Source: a virus. Taken from it: DNA of 34,049 bases. Positions 12,701 through 17,878 of the stretch are shown here, piece after piece (position 1 is the stretch's first letter; each line of letters opens with the position of its first letter). Position numbers and translations under genes: made by a program. Under the pieces are notes generated by a model. It did not search any database. It was given only the letters and a program-made list of their open reading frames with translations, and was not told the DNA's origin. The DNA is taken from positions 1 through 34,049 of the IMG/VR virus record IMGVR_UViG_3300040809_000441. One strand, written 5' to 3'.

Positions 12701-15700
12701 TTTATGTCTTCACTTCGATATTTAATGGCAGAACAACCAACTGTAGATTGGCTGTTTAAAACTAGTTTTGTAAAAGCAAAACATATTAGAGGAACACTAA
12801 ATCAAGACGATATTACCTTTAACAATGACAACTTGTCAAGTTACCAAGAGTTTGTAGAAGAATTTAAACCTTACAAAACTAAACTAAGAGAGTTTGTAAG
12901 TAATTATGATGTTCTTGACAATACTAGTTCTCGAACAACTGACTTTGATTTAAGCCCAGCATATAATGAAGTCACAGGTCGAATTGAATCAAGCACAGCA
13001 CGTATATTAGACAATGTTATTGTAAATGAAAACTTAGATAGTACTGTTAATCCAAGACAAAATTGGAAAAACAATATAGGCCAACAAATAACCGAAATTA
13101 AAATCGGCGATGGCGGCAGCGGCTGGACATTTGAACCAATTGTTAAAATACAAGGCGGCGGTGGCACAGGCGCAACAGCAAAGGCATATCTCGGTTATGG
13201 AAAAATAACTAAAATTGAAATTGTTACTCCTGGAAGTGGATATACAAGTGCTCCAACTGTTGTAATTGAAGGATCGCAAACCGACGATGGCACTCCTGCA
13301 AAGGCAACAGCAGTCTTAGGTAGCGGATTAGTAAGGTCAACCAAAGTTGCAATGAAGTTTGATCGTAACGCAGGTAGTTATACTTTTGATACACTTGAAG
13401 AAACAGAAACACTAACAGGTACAGGTGCTAGATCAACATACGATTTAATATGGCCGATGGACCTTGATTTAAAGAAAGTTTCAGTTTTAGTTGATGGTGT
13501 ATTACAATTACGTAGCAAATATACATATGAAAATTTTGAAGATACAACAAAAACGTATAATAGAGAAAGAGGCAGAATTAAATTTAATGTTCCTCCTAAA
13601 CTAAATTCTGTAATAACAGTAAATTATTTAAAACCTATAAGTTTATTAAGTGCTGAAGATAGAATTAAATTTGCATACCAACCCGGCGCAAATATGTTTG
13701 GTAAAGAGTTGTCTCAGTTACTAGATGGTATTGATTATGGCGGAGTAGAAGTACGCAGTTTTGACTTCTCAGGCCCAGCAGGTTGGGATACATCAGGTTG
13801 GTATACTGATAATTGGGACACTTTTGAAAATACATTTGAAGATGAAATTTTTGTATTAGATGGAAGTACAGTTGCTATTGAATTGTCAAAACCTTTAGAA
13901 AATACAATTGAGTACAATGTTTACAGAAACGGTATAAGAATTGACGCAACTGATTTTGTAGCAGGAACACCGGCAGTACCGGGTGTTCCAGCAGTACCTG
14001 GTGCGCCAGCAGATGCAGAATACAACAATGGTGCATTAATTACTGAGAACAATGGTACAGTGTTTGACAGAGCCTTAACTGTAAACGGATTGAAACTAGT
14101 TGTTGCAGGAGCAGTAGGCGGACAACTTGCAGTACCAGATGAATGGGCAAAGAAAACTGCAAGAACATTTGAATTAATAACTGATCCTAACGGTGCTGGC
14201 ATTAACACCACACATCAACGTAACTTTATTAAAACACTACGTGGTGACGCAGGAACATATCACGCAGGAATACCTGCAATACAAAGAGTTGCATATAACG
14301 GTGGTAGTACATATACACCTAACTGGTTAGAAGATGTTAACGTGGCAAGTTATGCAGGACTACAAGCATTTAATGATAGTGTTGCTCAAAAGGATATGGT
14401 ATGGTATAAAAATATCAACGGAAACAATCCTCCAACACAGCGTAGAGATATTGAAGAAATATTCGAACACGTATTCCACACCGTACACGCATTTGGTATT
14501 CCGGGTGCAGTGCCTGGTAGTATAGACGCAGTGGAAATGAATCCAGATATTAGAATTAATAATGAACCAAGTTTTGATTGGAAAAACACAGCACTACATT
14601 TAGCAATGAAAGAAGCAATTGATGCAGGATTATATGATCCAAGTGGTTATGCTACTGATTGGAATACAGATCCAGAGAAAGCAGCAGTTGCATACACAGA
14701 ATACACCTACTTGGTAAACTGGTCAATGTGGGATATGAGTGTATACTGGGATGGCGGCAGTCTTAGTCCTGAATGGGATGATAGTTTAAAAACACCAGCA
14801 GGTATGTTAGCAAACAACCCATTAGGTTATGCATTGTTCAATACATACTTTGCCCCAGTGTTGAGCAAACCAGATTTTGCTACAATAGAAAGTATTTTTG
14901 GTGAAAATGATACAGGCGTGTCAGGATATGTTGTTGATGAATTAGTAGGCGGAACTCCGGAAGTAGCAGCTATTCCGGAAGTTCCGGGATCATCCGCTAC
15001 TAATCCTAGTGCAACTTGCACTACTATTGTAGGTAACGGTGTACAAACTACAATATATCTTGACAATGATGGACTTAATTTAACAAATTTAGTTGATGGC
15101 GATGTAATTGCTGTAAGAAAATCTACAAGTGATGGAGCAATACAGTTAGATCCAACAAGTTATGATACACAAATTAACGGCGGAGATTTATTATATTCGT
15201 CGGCTACTGGTCTAAATGCTGAAGACATTGTTGTAGATGGTGACGGATTTGTTACGCCGACAACATCTAAAGGTCCAGAAGAACTTGTACCAGGACAAAT
15301 ACTTGATACGTTAGATATTAAAGTTTATACTAGAGATAGTGACGGGCAAGGACAAATCTTTAGCCAAAGCTATATTATGGATAGCACATTGACTTATAGT
15401 CTTGGCGCACTACCAAGCACTAGTGATGCAATATTTGTAAAATTAAACAATCAATTATTACCGAGCACAGATTATACAGTTAATTGGACAGACAAAACTA
15501 TTACGTTTGCTAGTGCAACAGTAGGTGCTGAACTTAATATAGTAGCAGCGGCACAAGGAATACAAAGTATACTAGATTTTGGAACGTTAATTACTGACGG
15601 AACGTCAGAAGAATACACACTTCCTATCAAATATGTAGAAGGAATGCAAGTTTCTGTTACAGTTGACGGTACTCCTAAAACTGTAGATGTTTTAGAAACA

Positions 15701-17242
15701 GAAACAGTAGGATTATTTGCAGCTATTAGATTTGATGAGGTACAAGATGCAAATAAAACTATTCACTTTACAGCATTTGGTAATTCAGATACTGTAAATT
15801 ATAGTCAAATTACTAAAGATACATTTACCGGTAACGGCACGTTAGCTGATTTTGAATTACTACAATCGCCGTTTTACTCAATTCCAACAGAACACAACTT
15901 AATTGTAAAAGTAAATAATACAATTTTAAAAGCAGGATACAATGTTGAATTTGTAATTCCGCAAGCAGGACAAAAAGAATTTGCTGTTGAAACATTCCAG
16001 CATCCGTCAGGAAGTCTTGAAGTTAATGATATTAAAGTATTCTTAAATGGAATTGAAAAAACTACACCAATTGACTGGAGATTTGAAATTTCAAATAGTA
16101 GTATTATATTTGCAGATGATGTAGGCGTCCCGGGAGATGTTGTTGATATATTTGTAATTACTGACGGTGATTATAGAGTTACAGGCAAAACGGTTACATT
16201 TGACACACCCCCTGCATTGGATGATACTATTGAAATATTCCAATTCTCTAATCACAATATAATTGACATTGATAGAATTAACTATGATGTTGTATCTAGA
16301 AAACTAATGTCTCCAGATGAATTAGATTATGTAAATTATATTAGATTAACAACTGGTGAAATTAGTTTACGCTCGCCTGCTCCTGATGCACAGTATGTTT
16401 GGGTATCTGTAAATAACGAATTGTTAACACCTAGTGTTGATTACTATGTTACTAATGACGGTATGAAAGTAAGATTAATTAGACAACCGTCAACTAACGA
16501 TAAAATTGATGTTATACATTTTACTTCTCCTGTAAGTAAGCCTAAATTTGCATTTAGACAGTTTAAAGATATGTTAAATAGAACACACTTTAAGCGTTTA
16601 GATGCACCGGCTACTAAATTAGCAAATCCGTTAAATTATTATGATTTAAGAATTGAAGTAGAAGATGCAAGTATGTTGTCAGAACCAAATAAGCCTCAAA
16701 ATTTACCAGGTATTGTTTTTATTGACGGCGAACGTATTGAATATTTTGTAAAAGAAGGTAATATATTACGTCAATTACGCAGAGGAACGCTAGGAACAGG
16801 AGTTAAAAACTTACATGCAGCAGGATCAAAGGTATTTGATCAAAACGTAAGTAAAACTGTTCCGTACACAGATGCTACAATGACACATACGTTTAGAGAA
16901 GAAGTTGACGGTGCGCAAACAACGTTTGCTATACCATTTACAGTTGATTCGGTTAATGAAGTTGAAGTATTTGTTGGCGGAATTAGACAAAGAAAAAATA
17001 CGTTGGAGGTATTTGATCCAACAATAGCACTTGATAGTCCAGAAGGCGATGTTACACATTCGATTGATTTTACTATTAGTGCAAATGCGTTAATACTTAC
17101 TAATGCGCCTGCAGAAGGAACAGCAGTAACAGTAGTGAAAAAACAAGGAAAAAGCTGGACAGAGTCGGGTGTATCATTAGGTGATTCAAAAAATGCAATA
17201 TCTAGATTCTTACGTGCCGGCACAACAGAGCTACCTGAATAA
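782..17242 (+). CDS. Giant 5486-residue mosaic baseplate/tail structural protein
   Basis: One open frame of about 16.5 kb, roughly 600 kDa. The ATG at 782 overlaps the upstream stop, with GGAGG at 765-769. Map in residues: 20-70, N-terminal segment with LPAFFRTKANKKFLQ; ~195-325, cupredoxin-like sandwich; ~593, YHYHGDAW; ~1583-1610, 1844-1884, 2363-2385, 2992-3033 and 3044-3090, short GD-V-Y-x-YxA segments like CBM5/12 modules; ~1897-1975, conserved-looking segment with QYKFYRGAISDKGT, faintly like the FYSTKG region of T4 gp7; ~2247-2350 and 2880-3350, FG-GAP-like beta-propeller blades; ~3748-3802 and 4111-4183, GxGY repeats; ~4315, DGIDYGGVEV fibre-type segment; 4393-4728, apparent inserted domain; ~4740-5486, beta-rich repeats ending in a segment with IDGERIEYFVKEG. 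Position after a gp6-like gene suggests it fills the gp7 role and perhaps parts of gp8 and gp10; this is inference. No transmembrane helix or signal peptide is evident. It may instead be a peripheral baseplate fibre. Confidence 0.8.
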   Translation: MAYNDDQNVSPLPVPGKDNKITASDFLPAFFRTKANKKFLQATLDQLIQPGVAEKINGYYGRKTAKAYKPTDNYVADVSKNREDYQFEPAVVIKDNYDNVTFYKDYNDYMGQLNVFGANTDNHSRINSQETYGWNPNIDWDKFVNFREYYWLPTGPLSIPVRCQSREIVSTYTVTTEDQGDNIAYVFNDGLTRNPSLKLYRGQTYRFEINTPGHPLAFAITRNFTPGSAVLTAGNEGIRGEGLFDAVLYGNEYDQGEYIVLPSSGSVTFEADDNVSTLYPDGIRKLGEDGEEVAVAYIEKGTIEFTIPANAPDRLYYISKNEIDTSGLFKIYDIEENSFLNVTDEILGKKTYKSANGVELSNGMQIRFQGDTEPAFYNQNNWYVEGVGDKIKLIKDQDLIIPAVYSENKTVPFDSEEFDTLPFSNAGNYAANKDYIVINRASQDRNAWSRYNCWHHKDVILASYEYNNISENLDESKRALRPIIEFEAGLKLNNFGASAKQDVDLIDTYTTDVFSTIEGQIGYNIDGIDLAEGMRILFTADTDIRVSGKIFKVKYVDIGNNRQISLIETSDTNPIDLETILVTQGLVNAGKSYHYHGDAWVIAQEKTKTNQQPLFEVCDNAGNSYSDPVYYPQTDFKGTKLFSYAVGEGNVDTELGFPLSYRNIDNSGDILFSFDLLNDTFEYELNNSVINGSINAGYLKKYKTLSTFDYANGFSSTPQKSKQFVVKEYTATDLKFNNFDIDVYDESSSITDLKVAVFVNNKIKLKNTDYIINTDNKLAQIQFTTDLAVNDIVKIKTDSKKVKNSNGYYEFPYNLERNPLNEDITQFTLGEVIDHVDSMLEDLPNFTGKFLGPNNLRDLGDLDRYGKRFVKHSGPLNLPLYHITSKDFNIVKAVKYAKTEYAKYKRNFIETATNLGFDGATKTHVDLVLSTINKDKVKTQPFYFSDMIPYGSSNRIEYAVLDSRTKDYPLTDSFTLDSLQPKGLLVYLNQSLLTHGKDYNFNNLGYITITANQKENDIIEIYEYESSDGSFIAPTPSKLGLYPKYHPMVVIDDTVQPKYPLDPNVAGPYKIYGQIEATSKENVSTEAIGWTYPIYTSKAVAKSMSTDGKAHTITFNGLNTLLYIPNINSTQVILGNDDVEINEYPIGVAFVKGHDGSYIKAYKDYRDHLLLEFEKRIYNNIKVEYSNNRLDVNHFIGGEYKTNDFSRQDINNALLTDFQQWLQTSLNNQNFSNNTFYDRNNDWTFNYSDTNSPNGNENPGFWRGIYQHAYDTDRPHSHPWEIQGFSSKPFWWNTVYGPAPYTSDNLILWKNIEEGRIANPNNTTVDEKVARPGITRHLPVSQDGSLLSPLRSGYVQDFVLNRTVRNFKFGDQSPVENAWRKSSEYPFAVMKAMLVNNPAKTMGLGFDVSRITRNLVGQWTYTETNKQIVIKDFLVPNTNESTLRTMTSGFVNYIYNLVASDILTVYNSYQNDLKNLDNQIGLKIAGFTSKENFNLILDSRSPTQSLTRDGIFIPQENYQVFLNTSSATELATYSGVIIEKADVGYVLRGYSIEKPYFEYYETVPGSSFYEVTVGGRNVRASEFASNAEYRSGEVIFAGNNYFRAVNNFITGGSIDKTFDANTVKLPALPIEGGRTAKFKKDFRRTNVKKLSYGAKFNTVQDTVDFLLGYAARLEDIGFNFDKFDSEANVVENWNTSTKEFMYWTTQGWAATALIALSPGANFLKFKKDYHVVDDIKDAFYGYSILKASGEFLDSDFSSLLRNENSFGIEITNTDDGLYHASLPLVQKEHVVLLDNKTVFNDTIYNPSTGYRQERIRVNGYRSDNWNGGLNIPGFIFDDAKYGDWEKWKDYTIGDLVKYKQFYYVALRNVIGEEKFNPNFWYRLNEKPVSELITNFDYRINQFADFYDLDSDNFDSEQQKMAQHLFGYQKRQYLANIINDDVSQYKFYRGAISDKGTMRVFTNLFDALGNTQDTLEFYEEWAIQAGRYGSTEDVQQVEFQLNDKKFVETSQAFELVKTLPPTNVDNHYRILPNEVYSKPEGYVHTPFPTKVLDREFVKTGGYVRNEDVNFLAGDISTLTGVNINQIGLGQTVWITNTANDDWDVAQLTTPNINCIELTKVVNIPVNRDLTPGYIRVEITTDAWADNLVDVEDFIGFKAANKYDLNGLYKVAAVLLDKIVIEIPLDNDINVFDSESFLIVRLISVRIPTVPEINTVIGQNLYEGQRLWIDKYDDDWAVLENSPAYSNQQTIENPADYDSTDQGFSDSIAVTSNNNNVFVSAPNAGNGQISYYRRSRDVANLNLSQEITIDETNLFNPVSCDFGKSIDVSPDGEYLVVGIPKASNIKTKLAYKDDGNGQQTFDFQPDASYVKGDIIRYRESLWKANREILPEIASQPFSTFDSYINIANSADADSTTLNLLVAGNPGLTNYANTDHMLVRAPKDQYLGTSLGDRINLFWNQRSFSYPTLDNYIPFDGEIPELNTAFITGEHTILEKIDHIMFVDTFVTLPVAGQRITTDTGSADVSYVAFKGDSAVIYLKSSNGIFDISGELYIDDTDFVGFYTEEDTYSTSNAVGGYWQIATPTYNNNSRYYDVGRGLVYADVLLQSSVRDTNLYYNVQATVGDIGLYVTNKNRVSFLSHLSYRGDPTPADGQDGVEADQPSNKWIARVGRQYSDQLSIGDTPTFNFYNLDNRDINLDAAGLSYDILNKQHTVIDLWDGYIDITLSEFDFSGFAFQPQVNDIIEDVQSPKDGQGGLALTTITTSTASVVYVQRNFNSVRLYVKVLTGDFVEQSNIGKYEIRRKANTVLRGATDTDRICGTVEDVNNDIVVQTSLVGKLVVFEHTSNFNIVSNPEIIDEEYSFFTEVTESGISRSSNPPFSLNKDYTQVFNIPAMELGISNDLTNEGAVAIYRRLNNGTYRIKDIFVSEYRANNRQFGSKVKIVQSGNYYTLLVGSKSDSGIAENDSAGRRTQPGSIEIFRHGVSPQQEFLGVYRLNAYSKGDVVLYKDDYYEALKDVPETMNEILNTVYWNKISWRYGKDPEFMGEFNNAYAYRQNNIVSYDNDLWKATTNIDAASAVPSSTNNSWTSLTTRIDYVGYLPNLTANAFYDETVFDPLENILEFSESFDVSDDSNVLIVTTKLAQADSTTDYNIVVYREIDNKYSVSQVIPAPVDGDDWAKSVSLSPDGTQIAIGAPLNDDVKVNQGIVYIWTQNSDGIFSLSQTIKSPSNEESEKFGFSVDFGKDDLLISSLNGDQKIPTTFDKDNEIQTTFDKEFTTFKNTKLDKGLVYVYEKIGTTLVYGEQFVYPMTQTTFGENVYSVNNHAYIGVPTQYVDGRDHKGILLNYRKKPNTRSWSIISQGITPVDIKQLDGALIYNKRTNSIVSYIDYVDIIQGKIPGPAEQEISYKLPADPAFYNTGTIADPLVEPDLGWTDKYVGKVWWNTQTAKFVNPYQGSTTFQRDNWNKLTPSSAIIICEWVESIFLPSRWDQLSGSTEGTANGVSGVSIYGDTRYSTKITYDNISKTFSRKYYYWVINKRTIPVGRKLNTITIANLISNPRTSGYKFISFLGKDKFVLNNCNDLVQGDDVVLQIKYHTLDKTAQKYHNQYKLFADGSSDSVPDPSLERKWFDSLIGFDSNGKAVPDPNIPVSMRYGIQSRPRQSLFVNRTEALKQAVERINIVLKENLITDEYNLTRLSYKDEIPTINSQTWDLSVDSVDELQYISTNKLETAALTPVIVNGNLVRVNIDNSGRGYKAPPKIKVIGAGKDADIKVEINNLGQITSATVVDDGIGYNDQTTISVRPFTVLVTADANINGKWALYSYNTGTKEWYRRALQSFDTSLYWEYVDWYAEGYNQFTPIATSIEGSYQLFPLDLNINDVVKINNVGTGGWLLLRKIADEKTEDYTVNFETIGRQNGTIKLKQSLYNFLENTVGFDNRRFDNTFYDNNPSQEIRTILETLRDNIFIGNLKVEYNKLFMSSLRYLMAEQPTVDWLFKTSFVKAKHIRGTLNQDDITFNNDNLSSYQEFVEEFKPYKTKLREFVSNYDVLDNTSSRTTDFDLSPAYNEVTGRIESSTARILDNVIVNENLDSTVNPRQNWKNNIGQQITEIKIGDGGSGWTFEPIVKIQGGGGTGATAKAYLGYGKITKIEIVTPGSGYTSAPTVVIEGSQTDDGTPAKATAVLGSGLVRSTKVAMKFDRNAGSYTFDTLEETETLTGTGARSTYDLIWPMDLDLKKVSVLVDGVLQLRSKYTYENFEDTTKTYNRERGRIKFNVPPKLNSVITVNYLKPISLLSAEDRIKFAYQPGANMFGKELSQLLDGIDYGGVEVRSFDFSGPAGWDTSGWYTDNWDTFENTFEDEIFVLDGSTVAIELSKPLENTIEYNVYRNGIRIDATDFVAGTPAVPGVPAVPGAPADAEYNNGALITENNGTVFDRALTVNGLKLVVAGAVGGQLAVPDEWAKKTARTFELITDPNGAGINTTHQRNFIKTLRGDAGTYHAGIPAIQRVAYNGGSTYTPNWLEDVNVASYAGLQAFNDSVAQKDMVWYKNINGNNPPTQRRDIEEIFEHVFHTVHAFGIPGAVPGSIDAVEMNPDIRINNEPSFDWKNTALHLAMKEAIDAGLYDPSGYATDWNTDPEKAAVAYTEYTYLVNWSMWDMSVYWDGGSLSPEWDDSLKTPAGMLANNPLGYALFNTYFAPVLSKPDFATIESIFGENDTGVSGYVVDELVGGTPEVAAIPEVPGSSATNPSATCTTIVGNGVQTTIYLDNDGLNLTNLVDGDVIAVRKSTSDGAIQLDPTSYDTQINGGDLLYSSATGLNAEDIVVDGDGFVTPTTSKGPEELVPGQILDTLDIKVYTRDSDGQGQIFSQSYIMDSTLTYSLGALPSTSDAIFVKLNNQLLPSTDYTVNWTDKTITFASATVGAELNIVAAAQGIQSILDFGTLITDGTSEEYTLPIKYVEGMQVSVTVDGTPKTVDVLETETVGLFAAIRFDEVQDANKTIHFTAFGNSDTVNYSQITKDTFTGNGTLADFELLQSPFYSIPTEHNLIVKVNNTILKAGYNVEFVIPQAGQKEFAVETFQHPSGSLEVNDIKVFLNGIEKTTPIDWRFEISNSSIIFADDVGVPGDVVDIFVITDGDYRVTGKTVTFDTPPALDDTIEIFQFSNHNIIDIDRINYDVVSRKLMSPDELDYVNYIRLTTGEISLRSPAPDAQYVWVSVNNELLTPSVDYYVTNDGMKVRLIRQPSTNDKIDVIHFTSPVSKPKFAFRQFKDMLNRTHFKRLDAPATKLANPLNYYDLRIEVEDASMLSEPNKPQNLPGIVFIDGERIEYFVKEGNILRQLRRGTLGTGVKNLHAAGSKVFDQNVSKTVPYTDATMTHTFREEVDGAQTTFAIPFTVDSVNEVEVFVGGIRQRKNTLEVFDPTIALDSPEGDVTHSIDFTISANALILTNAPAEGTAVTVVKKQGKSWTESGVSLGDSKNAISRFLRAGTTELPE
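13958..13978 (+). repeat. Left imperfect direct repeat bounding the inserted domain
   Basis: Codes for VAGTPAV at residue 4393 and matches 14945-14965 at 17 of 21 bases in the same reading phase. It opens a Pro/Ala/Val linker (TPAVPGVPAVPGAPADA) that leads into the extra domain of the giant protein. Confidence 0.6.
14945..14965 (+). repeat. Right imperfect direct repeat bounding the inserted domain
   Basis: Codes for VGGTPEV at residue 4722, the partner of 13958-13978. It opens the second proline-rich linker (PEVAAIPEVPGSS), after which fibre-like beta sequence resumes with CTTIVGNGVQTTIYL. Confidence 0.6.
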
Positions 17243-17245
17243 ATA
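17238..17245 (+). promoter_or_regulatory. Probable phage late promoter (AATAAATA)
   Basis: The octamer AATAAATA differs from the T4 late consensus TATAAATA only at the first base. It overlaps the stop codon of the giant gene and lies 17 bases before the next ATG. A start about six bases downstream would give a short leader still containing the AGGAA ribosome binding site at 17252-17256. The motif is short and AT-rich, so chance occurrence is possible; placement in a gap is the main support. Confidence 0.5.
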
Positions 17246-17262
17246 CAGTATAGGAAAATTAA

Positions 17263-17865
17263 ATGAGCGACAACATGAAAGATACAAATGGAGTAGTAGT
17301 GCAAGGACACATTAAAATACATGATCCTGAATCTAAAAAAGTTTACGTTGACAAACGTAATGCAATTCACTATGAAAATATGAGTATTGCACTTGCAGAA
17401 AGTCTAAGCAATTCAGGACAAGGATTTATTAACAAATTAAGCCTTGGTAACGGTGGCACGAGCGTTGATCCTACTGGGGTAATCACATATCTAACACCAA
17501 ACAGCACAGGTACTAATGCAGGTTTGTATAATGAAACATATTCAAAGGTTGTCGACGATAGAAGTGTAAACAATACAGACCCTGCTAGGAATAAATTAGA
17601 AACTAGGCATGTTGCAGGGACAAATTATACTGATATTATTGTAACTTGTTTGCTTGATTATGGAGAACCAAACGGCCAAGATGCGTTTGACACTGCCGCA
17701 GCAAGCGATAGTCCTTATGTATTCGATGAATTAGGATTGCGCAGCTACAGCACAACCGGCGAAGGAAGATTAATAACCCATGTTGTTTTCCACCCAGTAC
17801 AAAAAAGTTTGAACAGATTAGTTCAAATTGATTATACTGTTCGCATACAGAGTTTGGCAGGGTAA
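17263..17865 (+). CDS. Small virion structural protein of marine T4-like phages, function unknown
   Basis: 200 residues; the ATG has AGGAA six bases upstream. The N-terminal half carries the charged segment HDPESKKVYVDKRNAIHYEN, followed by NKLSLGNGGTSVDPTG and a beta-rich C-terminal half ending FHPVQKSLNRLVQIDYTVRI. I recall similar proteins listed as structural in marine T4-like phages, but no defined role. Soluble, with no signal peptide, membrane segment or coiled coil evident. It sits between the giant baseplate protein and the first fibre gene, 13 bases from the latter, so a role as a baseplate or fibre-attachment component is a reasonable guess. A late-promoter-like motif directly upstream suggests it heads a late transcript. 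Confidence 0.6.
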   Translation: MSDNMKDTNGVVVQGHIKIHDPESKKVYVDKRNAIHYENMSIALAESLSNSGQGFINKLSLGNGGTSVDPTGVITYLTPNSTGTNAGLYNETYSKVVDDRSVNNTDPARNKLETRHVAGTNYTDIIVTCLLDYGEPNGQDAFDTAAASDSPYVFDELGLRSYSTTGEGRLITHVVFHPVQKSLNRLVQIDYTVRIQSLAG

Positions 17866-17878
17866 AGGGAGTATATAG

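Noticed and set aside
13960-14020. Collagen-like repeat
   Set aside because: The Pro/Val/Ala stretch does not keep Gly at every third residue; it reads better as a linker.
17214-17223. GTGCCGGCAC palindrome near the end of the giant gene
   Set aside because: No loop and no T-run follows, it is inside coding sequence, and a late-promoter motif follows; not supported as a terminator or operator.
16840-17370. 176-residue open frame on the - strand
   Set aside because: It overlaps the end of the giant gene and the start of the next + strand gene, with no promoter or ribosome binding site; treated as a shadow.
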